From positions 1 through 8,010 of the forward strand of contig JACMLA010000691.1 in assembly GCA_014379815.1 (NCBI GenBank): a stretch of DNA of 8,010 nt. The letters are read 5' to 3'. Numbering within the stretch: the stretch's first letter is position 1; each line of letters starts with the position of its first letter. The translations under genes were made by a program, and so were the position numbers. Positions 6,108-8,010 of this stretch are shown in pieces. The notes under the pieces were generated by a model. The model was not told where the DNA came from and ran no database searches. It saw only the letters and a program-made list of their open reading frames with translations. This DNA comes from Bryobacteraceae bacterium. GTDB taxonomy: Bacteria; Acidobacteriota; Terriglobia; Bryobacterales; Bryobacteraceae.

Positions 6108-6737
6108 TTACCTCTGATTGGGTAGAAACATGCGCGTCACCTCCCAGATTTGCTCCAGCTGGTCGTTCAACTGATGGTCTGAGGGAAGGATATGCAGGCT
6201 GGCGTTGGAGTGCTTTGCGGCGTACTCCTCTGAGAAGGACACGGGAACGACATCGTCGTGGACTCCGTGGAAGATCAGGGCAGGCTGAGGGAAAGCGGGT
6301 TCGGCGGGATGGCGAATTCCGTCGGCTACCAGTTCCCACCACACTTTCTCCATTCGCCCCAGCGTGTGGTGAAAGACTTCCCGAAAACCGGTTCGCTGCC
6401 ACTCGGCGGTGACTTCGGGTCCGAGTTTTTCTGGCCAGCGGTACGCGAACTGAAATGCCGGGGCGAGCAGGACCAGTTTGTGGACCTCGGGATGCGATGT
6501 CGCGTAAAGAGCTGCGAGGTATCCGCCCATGCTCGAGCCAAACAGGAACGCAGCCTCGCCCTTGAGTTCCCGCTCTACAACGGCGAGCTGGCCCGAGATT
6601 GTCAGGTGCTCGAAATCGCCTTCACTCAGATCGGGTATCTCGAGAGACAAACCCAGTTCGGCCATTTTGGCGCGGAAGAAGCCTGCTTTTCCCGATTGGG
6701 GTCCGGACGCAAAGCCGTGCAAATAGAGGTATCTCAC
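6108..6737 (-). CDS. YqiA/YcfP-like alpha/beta-fold hydrolase (probable esterase)
   Basis: This is a small cytoplasmic serine hydrolase of 209 residues, the usual length for the YqiA/YcfP group. The N-terminus YLYLHGFASGPQSGKAGFF holds the oxyanion-side HGF motif and the S-x-K pattern of that group. The nucleophile elbow is GSSMGG (67-72) with S69. The acid is probably D161 in HGVHDDVVP, and the base is H188 in SDHQLND. The triad appears complete. The substrate is unknown; esterase or thioesterase activity would be typical. Translation starts at GTG, whose bases overlap the stop of the upstream exported-protein gene as GTGA (6734-6737), so the two are very likely coupled. A weak GGCAAG precedes the start. 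No membrane segment or signal peptide is present. Confidence 0.9.
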   Translation of the reverse strand: MRYLYLHGFASGPQSGKAGFFRAKMAELGLSLEIPDLSEGDFEHLTISGQLAVVERELKGEAAFLFGSSMGGYLAALYATSHPEVHKLVLLAPAFQFAYRWPEKLGPEVTAEWQRTGFREVFHHTLGRMEKVWWELVADGIRHPAEPAFPQPALIFHGVHDDVVPVSFSEEYAAKHSNASLHILPSDHQLNDQLEQIWEVTRMFLPNQR

Positions 6738-7630
6738 CTTGCCGCTGTTCTGGTGGCAGCGGGCGCGATGAACTGTTTCCAGCCGGAGTAGTCGAATTCG
6801 TCCGTGACCAGGAGCGTGGCACCGCTATGCTGCTGGTGGCGAATGTGCAGCGGCAAAAGAATTCCATAAGAACTCTGGGCATACTCGACAACGGAGCGGT
6901 CCCGGAGGAACTGACCTTCACTTTCGCGGGTGGATTCGAGGCTGATTCTGAGTGGCAAGCCAGATGTCTGCTGGACCCAGATGTGCCCTTTCAACTTCTG
7001 GCGGATCGGCTGAGGAGTTTCGCCGTAGACAGTCACGGCTTCCGGACCGTCCAGCTGCTGGTAGGTGAACGCGACAGTTCCGTCTTCTTCCACCTTCTCG
7101 AACTGGAATTCGTAGCGAAGCGCCCCGCCTCGTGCGAACAGCAGAATCAATTGCCCCAGATCCGAAACGAATCCATTTAAGCCGAATTCTTCCATACGTT
7201 CCAGGCTGCGCTGGCGTGCTTTGTCATCACCGGCTGCGAGATCTCTTGCCAGAGTCTTCAGTGAGCGGCTGTCCTTATTCCAGCGCTGTCCGTCGATCAG
7301 CAGGACGCGACGTACTTCCCGCAGCGACCCGCCTCGCATATCCACGCTGACGTAGCCGTATTCGGAAACAATCTCGCGTGTATAGCCAGGAAGCTTTGTG
7401 TAGACCCCTCGCAGGTTGCGTACAATGCGGACACCGTTTGGAACGGTTTGCGTCAGAGTTTCGCGACCTCCGATGCGGTAAGCTGTTCGTTCGAAGGCGT
7501 CGGCTTCGGCTCCGAGGCGGGTAATGAATGTTTTGTGGTCAACTGGAGGTTGCCCCAGAACGACCGGGACAGACAGCAACAAAAGCACCATCGCTCGAAG
7601 CACTGGCGCGAGACCCTGAACACCCATCAC
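6734..7630 (-). CDS. exported protein of unknown function
   Basis: I do not recognise this 298-residue protein. It begins with a signal peptide (an n-region with R12, then hydrophobic residues 14-25, MVLLLLSVPVVLG) and probable cleavage near G26-Q27. The mature part is periplasmic or surface-exposed. It contains alternating charged beta-strand-like stretches. Near the end, VEYAQSSYGILLPLHIRHQQ and DEFDYSGWKQF resemble the strand pattern of LolA/LolB-like lipoprotein-binding folds; this is a weak inference. A helical segment (about 125-165, with LARDLAAGDDKARQRSLERM) separates two beta-rich parts. GTG at 7630 and ATG at 7627 are both possible starts; starting at Met14 would destroy the signal peptide. 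The gene is the first of a pair with the overlapping hydrolase gene. Confidence 0.85.
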   Translation of the reverse strand: MMGVQGLAPVLRAMVLLLLSVPVVLGQPPVDHKTFITRLGAEADAFERTAYRIGGRETLTQTVPNGVRIVRNLRGVYTKLPGYTREIVSEYGYVSVDMRGGSLREVRRVLLIDGQRWNKDSRSLKTLARDLAAGDDKARQRSLERMEEFGLNGFVSDLGQLILLFARGGALRYEFQFEKVEEDGTVAFTYQQLDGPEAVTVYGETPQPIRQKLKGHIWVQQTSGLPLRISLESTRESEGQFLRDRSVVEYAQSSYGILLPLHIRHQQHSGATLLVTDEFDYSGWKQFIAPAATRTAAR

Positions 7631-7635
7631 TGTTT

Positions 7636-7656
7636 AGTGTACAGGGGCAAGTGTAC
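7636..7656 (-). promoter_or_regulatory. tandem -10-like direct repeat before the exported-protein gene
   Basis: On the minus strand the 7-base word GTACACT occurs twice, 14 bases apart (7656-7650 and 7642-7636). Each contains TACACT, a good -10 match, but no clear -35 lies at 16-18 bases. The copies could be alternative promoters or half-sites of a regulator. The second copy would give a nearly leaderless transcript. Confidence 0.3.
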
Positions 7657-7711
7657 CGGGAATTGAACCGGGTAATGCGCCCGTCGGGGTCCGATGCGAA
7701 CGTGCCGATGC

Positions 7712-7717
7712 TAGAAT
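7712..7717 (+). promoter_or_regulatory. possible -10 element of the acpP promoter
   Basis: TAGAAT lies 31 bases before the acpP start and would give a leader of about 25 bases. No recognisable -35 hexamer is present at 16-18 bases upstream, so the assignment is weak. Confidence 0.3.
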
Positions 7718-7739
7718 TAGAAACTTTGAAGCAGGTTTT

Positions 7740-7744
7740 GGAGG
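7740..7744 (+). promoter_or_regulatory. ribosome binding site of acpP
   Basis: A perfect GGAGG lies four bases before the ATG at 7749. It is among the strongest ribosome binding sites in the window, fitting a highly expressed housekeeping gene. Confidence 0.85.
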
Positions 7745-7748
7745 ATTC

Positions 7749-7988
7749 ATGTCCGTTGCGCAGAAGGTGAAGCAGATTATTGTCGAGCAGCTTGGCGTTG
7801 ACGAAGCGCAGGTCGATGACAATGCCTCGTTTGTCGACGATCTCGGAGCGGACTCGCTCGATATCGTGGAACTCGTGATGGCCTTTGAAGAGGCTTTCGA
7901 TATCGACATCCCTGATGAGGACGCCGAGAAGATCGGAACCGTGAAAGACGCGATCACCTACATCGAAAACAAGACCGCTAAGAAGTAA
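7749..7988 (+). CDS. acpP: acyl carrier protein
   Basis: This small acidic protein carries growing acyl chains during fatty acid synthesis in the cytoplasm. Its 79 residues are the normal length. The phosphopantetheine attachment site is S36 in [12 protein letters not shown]. Helix I ([14 protein letters not shown]), the acidic helix II after S36 and the segment [19 protein letters not shown] are all canonical. The start is fixed by a strong GGAGG. The gene reads away from the exported-protein gene across a 118-base divergent gap. In many bacteria acpP is followed by fabF. Only 22 bases remain in the window here, and they contain a GGAG near the end that could serve a next gene. Confidence 0.98.
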   Translation: MSVAQKVKQIIVEQLGVDEAQVDDNASFVDDLGADSLDIVELVMAFEEAFDIDIPDEDAEKIGTVKDAITYIENKTAKK

Positions 7989-8010
7989 CCTGCATCTAAC
8001 CTTCCGGAGC

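Noticed and set aside
6258..6791. Open frame of 177 codons on the + strand
   Set aside because: It is antisense to the hydrolase gene, which has a full catalytic triad. It has no domain or ribosome binding site.
7657..7673. tRNA T-arm-like sequence on the - strand (GGTTCAATTCC within CCGG words)
   Set aside because: One of five T-stem pairs fails. No anticodon arm, D arm or matching 5' acceptor is found upstream, so it is neither a tRNA nor a supportable attachment site.

Overview
The window is chromosomal DNA from a moderately GC-rich bacterium. The gene set suggests an Acidobacterium of the Bryobacterales/Solibacteres type. The grounds are a glycine-rich TonB-family protein encoded without exbB/exbD, an ECF sigma factor coupled to a small four-helix membrane protein, several exported proteins of unknown function, and frequent 4-8 base gene overlaps. 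This placement is an inference from gene character, not from a marker gene. There is no rRNA, tRNA, insertion sequence, phage gene or CRISPR array in the window.

Layout. At the left edge (1-770, + strand) is the C-terminal part of an iron-sulfur L-serine dehydratase. It converges on a block of minus-strand genes. The 352-base convergent gap (771-1122) holds a doubtful small ORF (787-975) and a long imperfect palindrome (1023-1089) that looks like a dispersed extragenic repeat or a two-way transcription stop. Five minus-strand genes then follow, read from right to left. They are a TonB-family protein (4890-5915), a GH13 alpha-amylase-family enzyme with a CBM48-like domain (2902-4839), an ECF sigma factor (2314-2889), a four-helix membrane protein (1740-2321) and a protein with an HELLH zinc-protease motif (1123-1743). 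The last three overlap or nearly abut, so they are probably translated as a coupled unit.

Upstream of tonB lies a second minus-strand pair: an exported protein of unknown function (6734-7630), coupled by a GTGA overlap to a YqiA/YcfP-like alpha/beta hydrolase (6108-6737). A 118-base divergent gap separates this pair from acpP (7749-7988, + strand), the acyl carrier protein of fatty acid synthesis, which has a strong ribosome binding site.

Working together. Serine degradation, fatty acid synthesis and alpha-glucan processing are housekeeping functions. The most system-like part is the sigma factor / membrane protein / HELLH-protein trio, which could be an envelope-signalling module with a non-canonical regulator. 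No classical anti-sigma domain is visible. The most striking non-coding signals are a 13-bp hairpin that ends exactly at the GH13 start codon and the 24-position palindrome between the convergent genes. I found no clear evidence of a wholly new multi-gene system. The trio and the GH13 leader are the best candidates for follow-up.
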